DNA of 25,357 bases, taken from contig NZ_BMQN01000027.1 in the NCBI RefSeq assembly GCF_014648135.1, positions 1 through 25,357 of the forward strand, read 5' to 3'. The position numbers and the translations under genes are program-made. The notes under the pieces were generated by a model, which was not told the origin of the DNA, did no database searches, and was given only the letters and a program-made list of their open reading frames with translations. This DNA is from Deinococcus sedimenti. GTDB taxonomy: Bacteria > Deinococcota > Deinococci > Deinococcales > Deinococcaceae. Shown piece by piece: positions 8,998-16,570 of the stretch. Numbering within the stretch: the first letter of the stretch is position 1; every line of letters starts with the position of its first letter.

Positions 8998-10778
8998 GGG
9001 CAGGTCACCTCCTCAGGGGTGGGGCGTGGGCCGGCCGGGAGGGGTCCGGTGCGGGCGTCGCGTGTCAGGCGGAGCACCTGGTCGCCCAGGCGGATGCAGG
9101 TGGGGTCGTGCAGGGCGCGGGCGGCGTAGCCGGTCGCGGTGAAGGTGACGGTGGCGTGCCCGCCGGTCCAGGTGTCGGCGCCCTGTACGGCCAGCTGGTT
9201 GGGGCGCAGCGGGAAGTCCTGGCTGGTCAGGGCGACGACGTCGGTGACGGCCGTGCCGGCGTTCCACAGGCGGTTCAGGGCGCGCTGGTCGGCCGGGGTG
9301 AACGGCACGCTGCGCGGATCGAGTCGCAGGGCCTGCAGGCCGGGGGTGACGTTGGCGAAGGCGTACAGGCCGTTGCTGTCGGTCAGCGCTTCGCGGCCGC
9401 CGGCCATCAGGATGCGGGCGCCGGGGACGGGCTGGTCGGGCGCGTCGAAGCGGCCGTTGCCGTTGCGGTCGACGTACACCCGGCCGATCAGGTCCTGGCC
9501 GCTGAAGCCGAGTTTGCGCCGCACGGTGACGCTCGCGGCGACGAGGTTGCTGGTGATGTTCGCGACGACGGTCCCCTGCCGGCCGAGGGCGCTGGCCAGG
9601 GCGCGGTTGCGGATGGGCTGGTCGATCGGTTCGACCGGGACGCGCGCGTCGTACGTGATGGTCACGCTCTCGCCGCTGCGCATGGTACCCACCGGAATGC
9701 GCAGCTGCCCGCCGTCCAGCGTGGCGGGAATGGCCTTGCCGTTCACGTTCACGGTGTCGGGGTACACGGTCAGTTGCGGGTCGGGGGTGTCGGTGACGAC
9801 CGTGCTGGTGATGGCGGTGGTCGAGGGGTTGGTGACGACCAGCGCGTAGCTGATGCGCCCGCCGGGGTCGACCACGAGGGGCGAGACGGTCTTCTGGATG
9901 ACGATGCGGGAGGTGAACACGCGAATCACGGCGGGTGGGGTGCTGGTGGCGGTGCCGCCCTCGTTGGTGGCGCTGGCGGTGTTGCTGACCTCGGTGTCGT
10001 CGTCGGTGCCGCTCTTGACGCGGGCGGTGAGGGTGTACGTGCGGGTTTCGCGCGGGGCGAGGTCGGTGCGCCAGGCCACGCGGGTGCGGCCGTCGCCGGT
10101 GGGGGTGGTGGTGACGCCCTCGTCGGGGCTGACGCTGGTGAAGGTCAGGGCGCTGCTGAGCACGTCTTCCACCGTGACGTCGGGCATGGTCACGTTTTCG
10201 GGGTTGGTCACGCGGATGGTGTACGTGACCGGCTGGCCTTCCTCGATGGTGGCGGCGCCGACGACGGTCTTGGTGATCAGGGGGGGCTGGTGCTGCGCGC
10301 CGAGGGTCAGGGTGGCCCGCAGGTCGCTGTCGCAGCCGCTGATCAGCGTGACGGTGTGCGTGCCGGAGGTGGCGACCGCACTCGTCACGAGGACCGTGAC
10401 CGCCTGGTCCGGCTCGAGCGTGACGGTGCTGGCGGGCGCGTCGTCGGGCTGGCCGTTGCCGTTGAGGTCGGGCGTGACGGTGACCTGAACGCCGGCGCCG
10501 CTGACCTGCGCCTGCAGGGGGAAGGCGCGGGTGGCGTTGCCGGTGTTGCGCAGGGTGTACGGCACGGTGGTGGTGTCGCCGGGCCGGACGGCGCGGGAGG
10601 CGCGGTCGGGCGTGAGTTCGGCGGCGCAGACTGGCTGGACGGTCACGCGAACGGTGTTGCTGTCCAGCCGGCCGTCGGCGTCCTCGTACGTGGCGGTGTT
10701 TTCAATGACTTGCCCGGCGGGGGTCCCTGCGGCGATCAGCAGGGTGCTCAGGGCGGTCAGGGGCAGCAGTCGCTTCAT
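8994..10778 (-). CDS. DUF11/SdrD_B-like secreted surface protein
   Basis: 594 aa from ATG 10778, chosen because MKRLLPLTALSTLLIAAG is a clean signal peptide and GGAG lies 10 bases upstream; a longer frame to 10865 adds 29 unlikely residues. Residues 20-50 hold the PAGQVIENTATYEDADG...SNTVRV module shared with the two other DUF11 proteins here. Two DUF11-type (TIGR01451-like) repeats span about 165-280 and 293-415, the second starting IQKTVSPLVV. Residues 430-490 are an SdrD_B/Cna-B-like domain (GRVYVDRNGNGRFD, VPGARI, TDSNGLYAF, VTPGLQ). Two acidic DxNGNGxxD loops at 104-112 and 437-445 look like calcium sites. The last residues overlap the barrel gene start by four bases. It is probably surface-exposed and works with that barrel; the substrate or partner is unknown. 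Confidence 0.9.
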   Translation of the reverse strand: MKRLLPLTALSTLLIAAGTPAGQVIENTATYEDADGRLDSNTVRVTVQPVCAAELTPDRASRAVRPGDTTTVPYTLRNTGNATRAFPLQAQVSGAGVQVTVTPDLNGNGQPDDAPASTVTLEPDQAVTVLVTSAVATSGTHTVTLISGCDSDLRATLTLGAQHQPPLITKTVVGAATIEEGQPVTYTIRVTNPENVTMPDVTVEDVLSSALTFTSVSPDEGVTTTPTGDGRTRVAWRTDLAPRETRTYTLTARVKSGTDDDTEVSNTASATNEGGTATSTPPAVIRVFTSRIVIQKTVSPLVVDPGGRISYALVVTNPSTTAITSTVVTDTPDPQLTVYPDTVNVNGKAIPATLDGGQLRIPVGTMRSGESVTITYDARVPVEPIDQPIRNRALASALGRQGTVVANITSNLVAASVTVRRKLGFSGQDLIGRVYVDRNGNGRFDAPDQPVPGARILMAGGREALTDSNGLYAFANVTPGLQALRLDPRSVPFTPADQRALNRLWNAGTAVTDVVALTSQDFPLRPNQLAVQGADTWTGGHATVTFTATGYAARALHDPTCIRLGDQVLRLTRDARTGPLPAGPRPTPEEVTCP

Positions 10779-11114
10779 GCGGGCGGGTCTCCAGAGGGAT
10801 GAGGAGGTCGGGGCGGGGTCGGTGATACGTGCAGTAGAGCAAACGGGTGATCTCGGAAACGTCACGTCTGCGGGCCGTCTGGGCCGACGTGGGCGGGCGG
10901 GGCGATCCGTGCGGCTGCGGGGGTGGCCGCGTGGGGGCGCGTCCGGGAAAATGACGTGTGGGAAGGCATTCTCGCGTGAAGAGTGGGGGCGTGATCTCCG
11001 GGTGTGTGGGCCGGGGCAGACGTCCGGGCGGCGCGGGCCGGTACGTGAACTGGTGGAAGCGGGGTCGCTTCCACCAGTTCAGGGGCCGGATTCTGACGGA
11101 TCCGTCACTCAGTC
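10779..11114. other. Intergenic region upstream of the DUF11-barrel-propeller operon
   Basis: 336 bases without a convincing gene. It contains the hairpin at 11047-11080 belonging to the preceding unit and should contain the promoter for the gene starting at 10778. I could not identify a convincing -35/-10 pair on the minus strand; a GTATCA near 10830-10836 is the best weak -10 candidate. Confidence 0.5.
11047..11080 (-). terminator. Perfect 14-bp hairpin after the 473-aa DUF11 gene
   Basis: GAACTGGTGGAAGC pairs perfectly with GCTTCCACCAGTTC across a 6-base loop, 34 bases past the stop codon at 11115. No U-tract follows on the minus strand. Its length, perfection and placement support a transcription end or 3'-end stabiliser. 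Confidence 0.65.
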
Positions 11115-12536
11115 TTACTTCACCTTGACAATGATCACCAGGGTGAGGTTCTGGCCGGCGGACAGGCTGTCACTCGTGTTGACGGTGGCGTCGCTGTTGC
11201 TGTTCAGGCCGACGTACACGAATGGTCCGCTGGTGGTGGAGGTGCTGCTGGCGAGGGTGGTGGGCGCGGCGGTGTTCCACGTGGCGCGGTCGGCGCTGAA
11301 CAGGATGCTGGCGCCGGTCTGGGTGGTGCTGCCGGTCACGCTGTAGAACTCGGTGTTGGTGGGCACGTAGTCGCGCAGGGTGGGGAACTTCAGGATGCCC
11401 GAGCCGTTGTTCGTGACGCGCACGGTGTAGCGCAGGTAGTCGCCGGGTTTGGCGCTGGTGCTGTTGGTGACGATGGTGCTGGTGCACGTGGCGCTGGTGC
11501 CGCAGTTGTCGACCATCTTGGTGACGGCGGCCGTGCCGCGCTGCACGGTCAGGGTGTCGGTGTCGCTGACCGGCGCCGCGCTGGTCACGTCGTTGCGTAC
11601 GGTGGTGCTGGCGGCGGTGGCGGAGTACACGCTGATGGTGTTGGTGAAGCTCTGGCCGTCGGCGGCGCCCGCGGCGGGGGTGTAGGTCACGAGGATGGTG
11701 TAGGTCTGGCCGGCGGCGAGGTTCCCGGCGGCCTGCAGCGCGGCCTGCAGGCTGGCGTTGCTGACGCTGGTGCCGGTGCCGCTGTTCGTGACGGTGTAGG
11801 TGATCGTGCCGCTGGCGGCGGCGGTGCCGCCGATGGTGCTGGTGGCGCGCAGGTCGGCGGCGGTGACCGGGGTGTTGCCGGTGTTGGTCAGGGTGTGGGT
11901 GATCTGCGTGGCCACGTTGGGCTGCACGTTGACGCTGTTGTCGCCGTCGAGGGTGAAGCGGACGACGTTGATCGCGCTGATCTCGGCGACGTTGTTGTTG
12001 TCGATCACGGTGCCGTTGGCGACGCTGGTGGCGACCAGGTTGACGTAGGTGCTCTGGGAGCCGGGGGTGTTGGCGGGCACGGTGTACGTGACGAACAGCT
12101 TCACCTGCTGGTCGGCGGGCAGGTTGGCGACGCTGGTGACGACCGTGTCGCCAGGGCCGTAGACGCCGTCGCCGTTGTCCAGGTAGATGGTGGTGCCGGG
12201 GATGGGGTTGCCGTTGCCGTCCAGGACGGTGAGGTTGAAGCTGTCGGTGGCGTTGCCGTCGTTGGTCAGGGTGTAGGTGAGCACGGCGGTCTGACCGGGG
12301 GCGGCGGGGACCGTCTGGCCGGGCGCGGTGGTGGTGCCGTTGGGGCCGACGTTGGCGTTGTAGACCGAGGCGACGGTGATGTTGACGGGGGTGGTGTCGA
12401 TGGTCTTGCTGGTGTTGTCGAAGTCGGTGTATTCGAACTGACCGATGTTCTGGATGGTCTGTCCGGCGGCGGTGCCGACGGCGGCGGCGCTGGTGGCGAG
12501 GGCGAGCAGGGCGGTGATCAGCAGGTTCTTCTTCAT
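11115..12536 (-). CDS. Secreted DUF11-type surface protein (paralogue 1)
   Basis: 473 aa. The ATG at 12536 has AGGAG about 7-8 bases upstream. The signal peptide MKKNLLITALLALATSAAA is followed by the shared module AAGQTIQNIGQFEYTD (23-38) and VNITVASVY (51-59). Ig-like domains follow: about 62-190, with the strand motif LTYTLTNDGNATDSF and an acidic loop LDNGDGVYGPGD at 119-130; about 192-335; and a C-terminal DUF11 domain from about 337, with KPGDYLRYTVRVTNNGSG at 363-380, ending LTLVIIVKVK. Cys345 and Cys351 probably form a disulphide. It shares the same domain order with the 520-aa protein encoded just upstream, so the two are tandem paralogues. A separate transcription unit is likely, since hairpins lie on both sides. 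The protein is probably extracellular; whether it is structural or adhesive is unknown. Confidence 0.9.
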   Translation of the reverse strand: MKKNLLITALLALATSAAAVGTAAGQTIQNIGQFEYTDFDNTSKTIDTTPVNITVASVYNANVGPNGTTTAPGQTVPAAPGQTAVLTYTLTNDGNATDSFNLTVLDGNGNPIPGTTIYLDNGDGVYGPGDTVVTSVANLPADQQVKLFVTYTVPANTPGSQSTYVNLVATSVANGTVIDNNNVAEISAINVVRFTLDGDNSVNVQPNVATQITHTLTNTGNTPVTAADLRATSTIGGTAAASGTITYTVTNSGTGTSVSNASLQAALQAAGNLAAGQTYTILVTYTPAAGAADGQSFTNTISVYSATAASTTVRNDVTSAAPVSDTDTLTVQRGTAAVTKMVDNCGTSATCTSTIVTNSTSAKPGDYLRYTVRVTNNGSGILKFPTLRDYVPTNTEFYSVTGSTTQTGASILFSADRATWNTAAPTTLASSTSTTSGPFVYVGLNSNSDATVNTSDSLSAGQNLTLVIIVKVK

Positions 12537-12602
12537 GGTGGACTCCTGAAACGGATGAAGGGGCGGTGAGTGGTGGCGCTGGACCTATGAAATCAGAGGG
12601 GG

Positions 12603-12620
12603 TCTCTCGTGTTTCTCTCG
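12603..12620. promoter_or_regulatory. Direct repeat TCTCTCG with 11-base period
   Basis: TCTCTCG occurs at 12603-12609 and 12614-12620, one helical turn apart, 67-84 bases upstream of ATG 12536, next to a six-A run. The spacing is what a protein binding the same DNA face twice would use, but two 7-base copies can arise by chance. Confidence 0.25.
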
Positions 12621-12670
12621 GAAAAAAGCCCGTTCTGGGGGGGGTGGAGGGGCCGTGGAGGGGTTTTGGG

Positions 12671-12713
12671 CGCCGGACGTCACAGGCTTGTCACTGAGGT
12701 CGTCCGTCCGGCG
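12671..12713 (-). terminator. 9-bp hairpin just after the 520-aa DUF11 gene
   Basis: CGCCGGACG at 12671-12679 pairs with CGTCCGGCG at 12705-12713, leaving a 25-base loop. It begins 8 bases past the stop codon at 12721. The large loop and absence of a U-tract make intrinsic termination uncertain, though placement fits the end of the two-gene unit. Confidence 0.4.
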
Positions 12714-12720
12714 GGGGGGA

Positions 12721-14283
12721 TCAGGGGTTCAGGCCGGCCGAGTCGAACGTGACCGTGTTGCCGACGGCGCCACTGGCGCTGCTGCCGGTGTTGCGCAGGT
12801 AGCCGACGATCTTGACCTGCAGGGTCTTGCCGCCGTCGAAGGTGTCGTTCTGGTCGATCACCGTGGCGCTGCCGCCGTTCTCGTAGGCGACGTAGACGGT
12901 GCTGCTGCCGCCGGTGATGGTGCCGAGCGTGGTGACGTCCGACGTCCAGGTCGTGCCGTTGACGCTGTACTTGATCGTTCCGCCGGTCATGGAGGTGGCC
13001 GCGCCGAGGGTGGTGGGGACGAAGTTGCTCGGCAGGGCGTCCTTGAGCCGGATGTTGTACAGCTTGCCGGTGCCGGTGTTGCTGGCGGTCAGGTAGTACA
13101 CGACGTAGTCGCCGGGTTTGGCGCTGATGGCGGCGGTGCCGGCCGCGCCGATCGCGGGGCAGGTCGTGGAGGTGGTGCACAGGGCGACTTTCTTGCTGGC
13201 GCTGCCCACGCCGCGCTGCACGGTGGTGGTGTTCGTGATGATGCCCTGCGGGTCGCCCTGCGCGGCGTTGTTGAGGATGGTCGCGCCGCTGCTGACGAGT
13301 GGAGCGTACGCTTCGAGCCGCAGGGCGAGCGTGTCGCCGTCCTTGGCGCCGCTGTTCAGGCCGGCGGTCGCGTCGGGCGTGACGGTGACCGTGATGTCGA
13401 GGTTGGCGCCGGCGGCGAGCGTGTCCGTGGCGGCGGTGCCGATGGCGGCGTTGATGGCCGTTTCGAGGTCGGTGTTCGTGACGCTGCCCTTGGGTCCGAC
13501 CACGGTGTAGGTCACGCCGAACGTGTTCGGGATGGCCGCGCCGTTGGTGGTGGTGGGGGTCACGGTCGCGGTGATCTCAGCGGCGGTCAGGGGCGTGTTG
13601 CCGGTGTTGGTCAGGCGGTCGGTGAACGTGACGGACGCGCCGGCCGCGACGGCTTTGGTCTGGGTGCTGGTCAGGCTCAGGTCCACCACGCGGCCCACCG
13701 TGATCTGCCCGACGTTGTTGGTGTCGGTCTTGGTGGTGTCGCCCACGCTGGTTCCGCTGAGGTTGAGCTGGTGCGCGGCGGCGGCGGCAGCGCCCCCGGT
13801 GGTGCCCGTGGGCACGGTGTAGCGTACGAAGACGGTGCGGGAGCCGTCGGCGGGCACGTTCGCCAGGCTGGTGACGAGGGTGTCGCCCGCGTCGTAGCTG
13901 CCGACGGTGCCGGTGGTCGAGTCGAGGTAGATGCCGACGATGTTGCTGCCCTGCGCGGTGGCGTTGGCGGCCAGGGCGGCGAGGTTGATGCTGTCCGTGC
14001 CGTTGCCGGTGTTGGTGACGGTGTAGGTGAGGGTGGCGGTCTGGCCGGGCAGCGCGGTGGTGGTCTGGCCGGGCGCGTCGGTGGTGCCGTCTGGCGTGAT
14101 GCTGAGGCTGTACACCTGCTGCACGTTGATGTTCACGGTGTTCGAGGTGATGCCGGTAACGGAAGTGGTGCCGTCGTTCAGATCCAGCAGGGCGACGTTG
14201 CTGATGGTCGTGCCGGCGGGGGTGCCGGCCGCGCCGGCCGCGCCGGCCGTGAGGAGCAGGAGGGTCAGGAGGGTTTTACGCAT
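12721..14283 (-). CDS. Secreted DUF11-type surface protein (paralogue 2)
   Basis: 520 aa from ATG 14283, 30 bases after the 160-aa gene, with a weak AGGTG ribosome site 5 bases upstream. Signal peptide residues 1-20 precede the shared module TPAGTTISNVALLDLNDG and ITSNTVNINVQQVY (21-58). Domain order matches the 473-aa protein: an Ig-like domain at about 60-195 with LTYTVTNTGNGTDSINL, where the acidic loop of the paralogue is degraded to LDSTTGTVGSYDAGD; a middle domain at about 198-355 with TDRLTNTGNTPLTAAEI; and a C-terminal DUF11 domain from about 362 with KPGDYVVYYLTASNTGTG at 389-406. Cys369 and Cys375 lie at the start of that domain, as in the paralogue. The C-terminus continues about 15 residues further, without the KVK ending. 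Probably extracellular and part of the same surface assembly; specific role unknown. Confidence 0.9.
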   Translation of the reverse strand: MRKTLLTLLLLTAGAAGAAGTPAGTTISNVALLDLNDGTTSVTGITSNTVNINVQQVYSLSITPDGTTDAPGQTTTALPGQTATLTYTVTNTGNGTDSINLAALAANATAQGSNIVGIYLDSTTGTVGSYDAGDTLVTSLANVPADGSRTVFVRYTVPTGTTGGAAAAAAHQLNLSGTSVGDTTKTDTNNVGQITVGRVVDLSLTSTQTKAVAAGASVTFTDRLTNTGNTPLTAAEITATVTPTTTNGAAIPNTFGVTYTVVGPKGSVTNTDLETAINAAIGTAATDTLAAGANLDITVTVTPDATAGLNSGAKDGDTLALRLEAYAPLVSSGATILNNAAQGDPQGIITNTTTVQRGVGSASKKVALCTTSTTCPAIGAAGTAAISAKPGDYVVYYLTASNTGTGKLYNIRLKDALPSNFVPTTLGAATSMTGGTIKYSVNGTTWTSDVTTLGTITGGSSTVYVAYENGGSATVIDQNDTFDGGKTLQVKIVGYLRNTGSSASGAVGNTVTFDSAGLNP

Positions 14284-14313
14284 GGGGCACCTGGGGGGTT
14301 GGGGGAGGGGGGC

Positions 14314-14796
14314 TCAGTTGACGCGGTAGCGCAGCTTGACGGTGACCTTGCCCTGCAGCTCACCGAATTCGTAGCGCACGAAGCGGTACTCGGCCGGGTC
14401 GGCGGTGACGGTCTTGGCGACCGATTTGCCGTTCTCGGTCACGGTGACGGTCTTGGTGGGCCTGGCCGCGTAGGGGCCGTCTTTGGTCAGGGCGAAGGAG
14501 ATGGTGACGGCTTTGTTGTCGGCGCTGGCACTGCCGGGCAGGTAGGTGCCCTGCACGGGGATGCCGACGGTGTAGCGCGGGCCGGGGGCACCGGCCTTAC
14601 GGGTGGGGAGGGTCACGACGTGCGTGCCCTGGAGGACCGCGCCGGGGTTGGCGGTCGCGGTGTCGGTGAGGGTCTCGACGCTCTTGCCGCCGACGGTGCT
14701 GACCGTGACGCGCTGGATGGTCTGGACCGGGGGGGTGAAGGCCGCGAGGGCGGTGGTGCCGAGGAGGGCGGCGGCCAGCAGGACGGATTTCAACAT
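14314..14796 (-). CDS. Small secreted protein resembling a lone DUF11 C-terminal domain
   Basis: 160 aa. The ATG at 14796 has a strong AAGGAG 8 bases upstream. The signal peptide MLKSVLLAAALLGTTALA is followed by a single beta-rich domain. Its pattern GTYLPGSASADNKAVTISFALTKDG-type residues (about 89-113) matches the corresponding stretch in the C-terminal domains of the 473- and 520-aa proteins, where a loop is followed by a strand and a D/N-G/R-x-W turn. The closing strand KVTVKLRYRVN parallels LTLVIIVKVK of the 473-aa protein. It is the first gene of a two-gene unit with the 520-aa DUF11 gene. A possible role is as a free subunit or cap of the same surface assembly; this is inference from the pattern, and the family is not one I can name. 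Confidence 0.82.
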   Translation of the reverse strand: MLKSVLLAAALLGTTALAAFTPPVQTIQRVTVSTVGGKSVETLTDTATANPGAVLQGTHVVTLPTRKAGAPGPRYTVGIPVQGTYLPGSASADNKAVTISFALTKDGPYAARPTKTVTVTENGKSVAKTVTADPAEYRFVRYEFGELQGKVTVKLRYRVN

Positions 14797-14822
14797 CAGA
14801 AAGGCTCCTTGGCGGGGTGGGC

Positions 14823-14910
14823 GAAGGTCGGGCGGGGAAGCAGGCTGTCCCAGACGGTCTGGGGCTCAGTGACTTACGCCGCAGAGTGTGGTTTTTTCGA
14901 CCTTCCACAC
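14823..14910 (-). promoter_or_regulatory. Nested inverted repeats upstream of the 160-aa gene
   Basis: GAAGGTCG at 14823-14830 pairs with CGACCTTC at 14898-14905, and GTGTGG at 14886-14891 pairs with CCACAC at 14905-14910 across a six-T run. These flank the 15-base palindrome at 14849-14863. They could fold in a leader RNA or form operator sites; the function is not shown by sequence. Confidence 0.3.
14849..14863. promoter_or_regulatory. 15-base palindrome CCCAGACGGTCTGGG, possible operator
   Basis: Seven-base perfect arms around a single central base, 53-67 bases upstream of ATG 14796. A dimeric regulator site or a leader hairpin are both possible. It does not match a Deinococcus regulator site that I know, such as the radiation/desiccation response motif. 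Confidence 0.4.
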
Positions 14911-15266
14911 CTCTTACATGGCGGGGCCGCGCACCCGGGGGTGGGCGCGGTCAGTGCGGGCCGACTGGGGCAGGCCGGTTGAGGGTTTTGCCGCTCCTGG
15001 CGCGGGGCTGGTGTGTTGCGGGGGCAGTGCCGGGCGGGAGGGGCGGATGGGCATGTTCAGAAGACCGGCCGGCGCAGTGGGGGGCGGGAGCCCTGGAGAT
15101 GTCTAGGCAACGTGTGGACCCTGGGCCGCCAGCTCCGGTCATGGCCACGAGCCCAGAACCGGCGTCTGATAAGGCGAAACATGTCGCCCGGCGCCAGCAG
15201 GAGCAGCGGGAGTCGACCTGTGACCGCGCGGCGCCGCACCGCCCGGCCCGGCCCGGTTGTAGCGAT

Positions 15267-15277
15267 CTTGTGACAAG
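15267..15277. promoter_or_regulatory. 11-base palindrome CTTGTGACAAG upstream of the HD-GYP gene
   Basis: Five-base perfect arms around one base, ending 21 bases before ATG 15299. It overlaps where a promoter core or operator would lie. Short, so chance occurrence is possible. Confidence 0.3.
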
Positions 15278-15298
15278 TTCAGGCCGAGCATCCCGGTC

Positions 15299-16483
15299 AT
15301 GACGCACTCCGGGACGGCCCGCCGCACACCGATGGCCGCCGAGGGCCTCGCCGACCGCATCGTGCACCTCACCCAGGTGGCCCTGTGCGCGCCCGACCTG
15401 CCCAGCGGCATCGAACCGACCCTCGACGTGCTGATCCAGGACACCGCCGCCGTCGGCAGCGCGTACTTTCACCTGGAAGCGCAGGACCTGACCTTCCGCG
15501 TGCGCGCCGCCGCCGGCGCCCTGCCCGACGGCCCCGCCATGCAGGCCATCGTCACCCACGGCCTCCCCGCCGGCCTGCCGCTCCTTCAGGCGCTGCGGGA
15601 CAGTCCGGTGCCGCTCTACTTCGAGGACACCGGCGCGTCGCCGGTCTCAGCCGGTTTTCCTGAACTCGGTGTCGCCAGTCTCGCCGCCGCGCCGGTCCGC
15701 GCCGCCAGCGGCGAACTGCTCGGCGCGTTCCTGATGCACACGTTCGTGCCGCACGAGTGGCACCCGGACGAACGGCGCCTCTTCCGCAGCATCGGCGCGA
15801 CCCTCGCCACCCTCGGCGGTCGCCTGACCGCCGAGCGGCAGGCCCACACGGCGCGCGAGGCGGCCCTGCGGGCGCTCGGCCTGGCCCTCGAGGCGCGCGA
15901 CCAGGAAACGCAGGGCCACACCGACCGCGTCACGGCCCTGACCGTCCGCCTCGCTGAACGCCTCGGCTGGACCGGCGAGCACCTGCAGGCGCTGCGCTGG
16001 GGCGCGTACCTGCACGACGTCGGCAAGATCGCCATTCCGGACCGCATCCTGCTCAAGCGCGGCTCACTGACGCTGAGCGAGCGGCAGGCCATGCAGCGAC
16101 ACGTACCGGAAGGCCTGCGGTTCGCTCAGGCGCTCGGGTTTCTGCCCCCCGTGGCCCTGCACGTGATTCAGGATCACCACGAGCAGTGGAGCGGCCGCGG
16201 CTACCCGCACGGCCGGCGCGGCACCGACATCAGCGAGGCGGGCCGCATCTTCGCCCTGTGCGACGTGTACGACGCCCTGACCAGCACGCGGCCCTACAAG
16301 GCCGCCTGGAGCGCCCAGGAGGCGGTCGCGGAACTGCAGGCGCAGGCCGGCCGGCACTTCGACCCGGACCTGCTGCCCGTGTTCCTGGACCTGCTGGCCG
16401 AGGGGACCACCGCGCAGCCCACAGAGACGGGAGCGTCGACCGGCGGGCCGGGTCACGCCCCCCGCCGCGCTGACCGGCGCTGA
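15299..16483 (+). CDS. GAF/HD-GYP cyclic-di-GMP phosphodiesterase
   Basis: 394 aa. Residues about 15-180 form a GAF-like sensor domain (segments AYFHLEAQDLTFRVRAAAGA and LGVASLAAAPVRAASGELLG). A short helix (about 180-200) leads to an HD-GYP domain at 200-370. Its metal and catalytic residues are all visible: H207, the H239-D240-x-x-K243 motif (HDVGK), H268, the pair H293-H294 with E295, the GYP triplet at 301-303, D322 and K334. It should therefore hydrolyse c-di-GMP in the cytoplasm. No response-regulator receiver or membrane segment is present, so the GAF domain is the likely input. No good ribosome site precedes ATG 15299; ATG 15332 is an alternative start. The diguanylate cyclase gene follows after 87 bases on the same strand, giving an antagonistic pair. 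Confidence 0.9.
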   Translation: MTHSGTARRTPMAAEGLADRIVHLTQVALCAPDLPSGIEPTLDVLIQDTAAVGSAYFHLEAQDLTFRVRAAAGALPDGPAMQAIVTHGLPAGLPLLQALRDSPVPLYFEDTGASPVSAGFPELGVASLAAAPVRAASGELLGAFLMHTFVPHEWHPDERRLFRSIGATLATLGGRLTAERQAHTAREAALRALGLALEARDQETQGHTDRVTALTVRLAERLGWTGEHLQALRWGAYLHDVGKIAIPDRILLKRGSLTLSERQAMQRHVPEGLRFAQALGFLPPVALHVIQDHHEQWSGRGYPHGRRGTDISEAGRIFALCDVYDALTSTRPYKAAWSAQEAVAELQAQAGRHFDPDLLPVFLDLLAEGTTAQPTETGASTGGPGHAPRRADRR

Positions 16484-16558
16484 CCCGCCTCACGTCAGCG
16501 CCGCAGGCCGCGCCCCTGGTGTCCCCCTGCCCCTAACCTGCCGCGGCGCCCACCCCGG

Positions 16559-16564
16559 TATCCT
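16559..16564 (+). promoter_or_regulatory. Possible -10 element of a leaderless transcript
   Basis: TATCCT (TANNNT pattern) ends 6 bases before ATG 16571, and there is no strong ribosome site. In Deinococcus many mRNAs are leaderless, with a TANNNT -10 box this close to the start codon. I see no good -35 element. Confidence 0.4.
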
Positions 16565-16570
16565 GCCAGG

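Larger units (their letters stand above)
14797..15298. other. Divergent intergenic region between surface genes and HD-GYP gene
   Basis: About 500 bases separating the minus-strand envelope block from the plus-strand c-di-GMP genes. Open frames crossing it have no ribosome sites and run through palindromes, so I treat it as non-coding. It should hold both divergent promoters. Visible elements are the palindromes at 14849-14863, 14823-14910 and 15267-15277. I found no clear -35/-10 pair for either direction. Confidence 0.55.

Noticed and set aside
5842..9129. 1095-codon plus-strand open frame opposite the large barrel gene
   Set aside because: Gly/Ala/Arg/Val-rich low-complexity translation with no domain. 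It mirrors the codon bias of the real minus-strand gene, which has a signal peptide, ribosome site and coupled neighbours.
9108..10802. 564-codon plus-strand open frame opposite the 594-aa DUF11 gene
   Set aside because: Same antisense artefact; no domain and no ribosome site.
12603..12620. Short direct repeats as a possible CRISPR or tandem array
   Set aside because: Only two 7-base copies; no array, spacers or cas genes anywhere in the window.
12655..14982. 775-codon plus-strand open frame opposite the 520- and 160-aa genes
   Set aside because: Gly/Val/Asp-rich translation spanning two real genes and their intergenic sequences; a high-G+C antisense artefact.
14817..15302. Plus-strand 161-codon and overlapping minus-strand frames in the divergent intergenic region
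   Set aside because: No ribosome sites or domains, and the frames run through palindromic promoter-region sequence.
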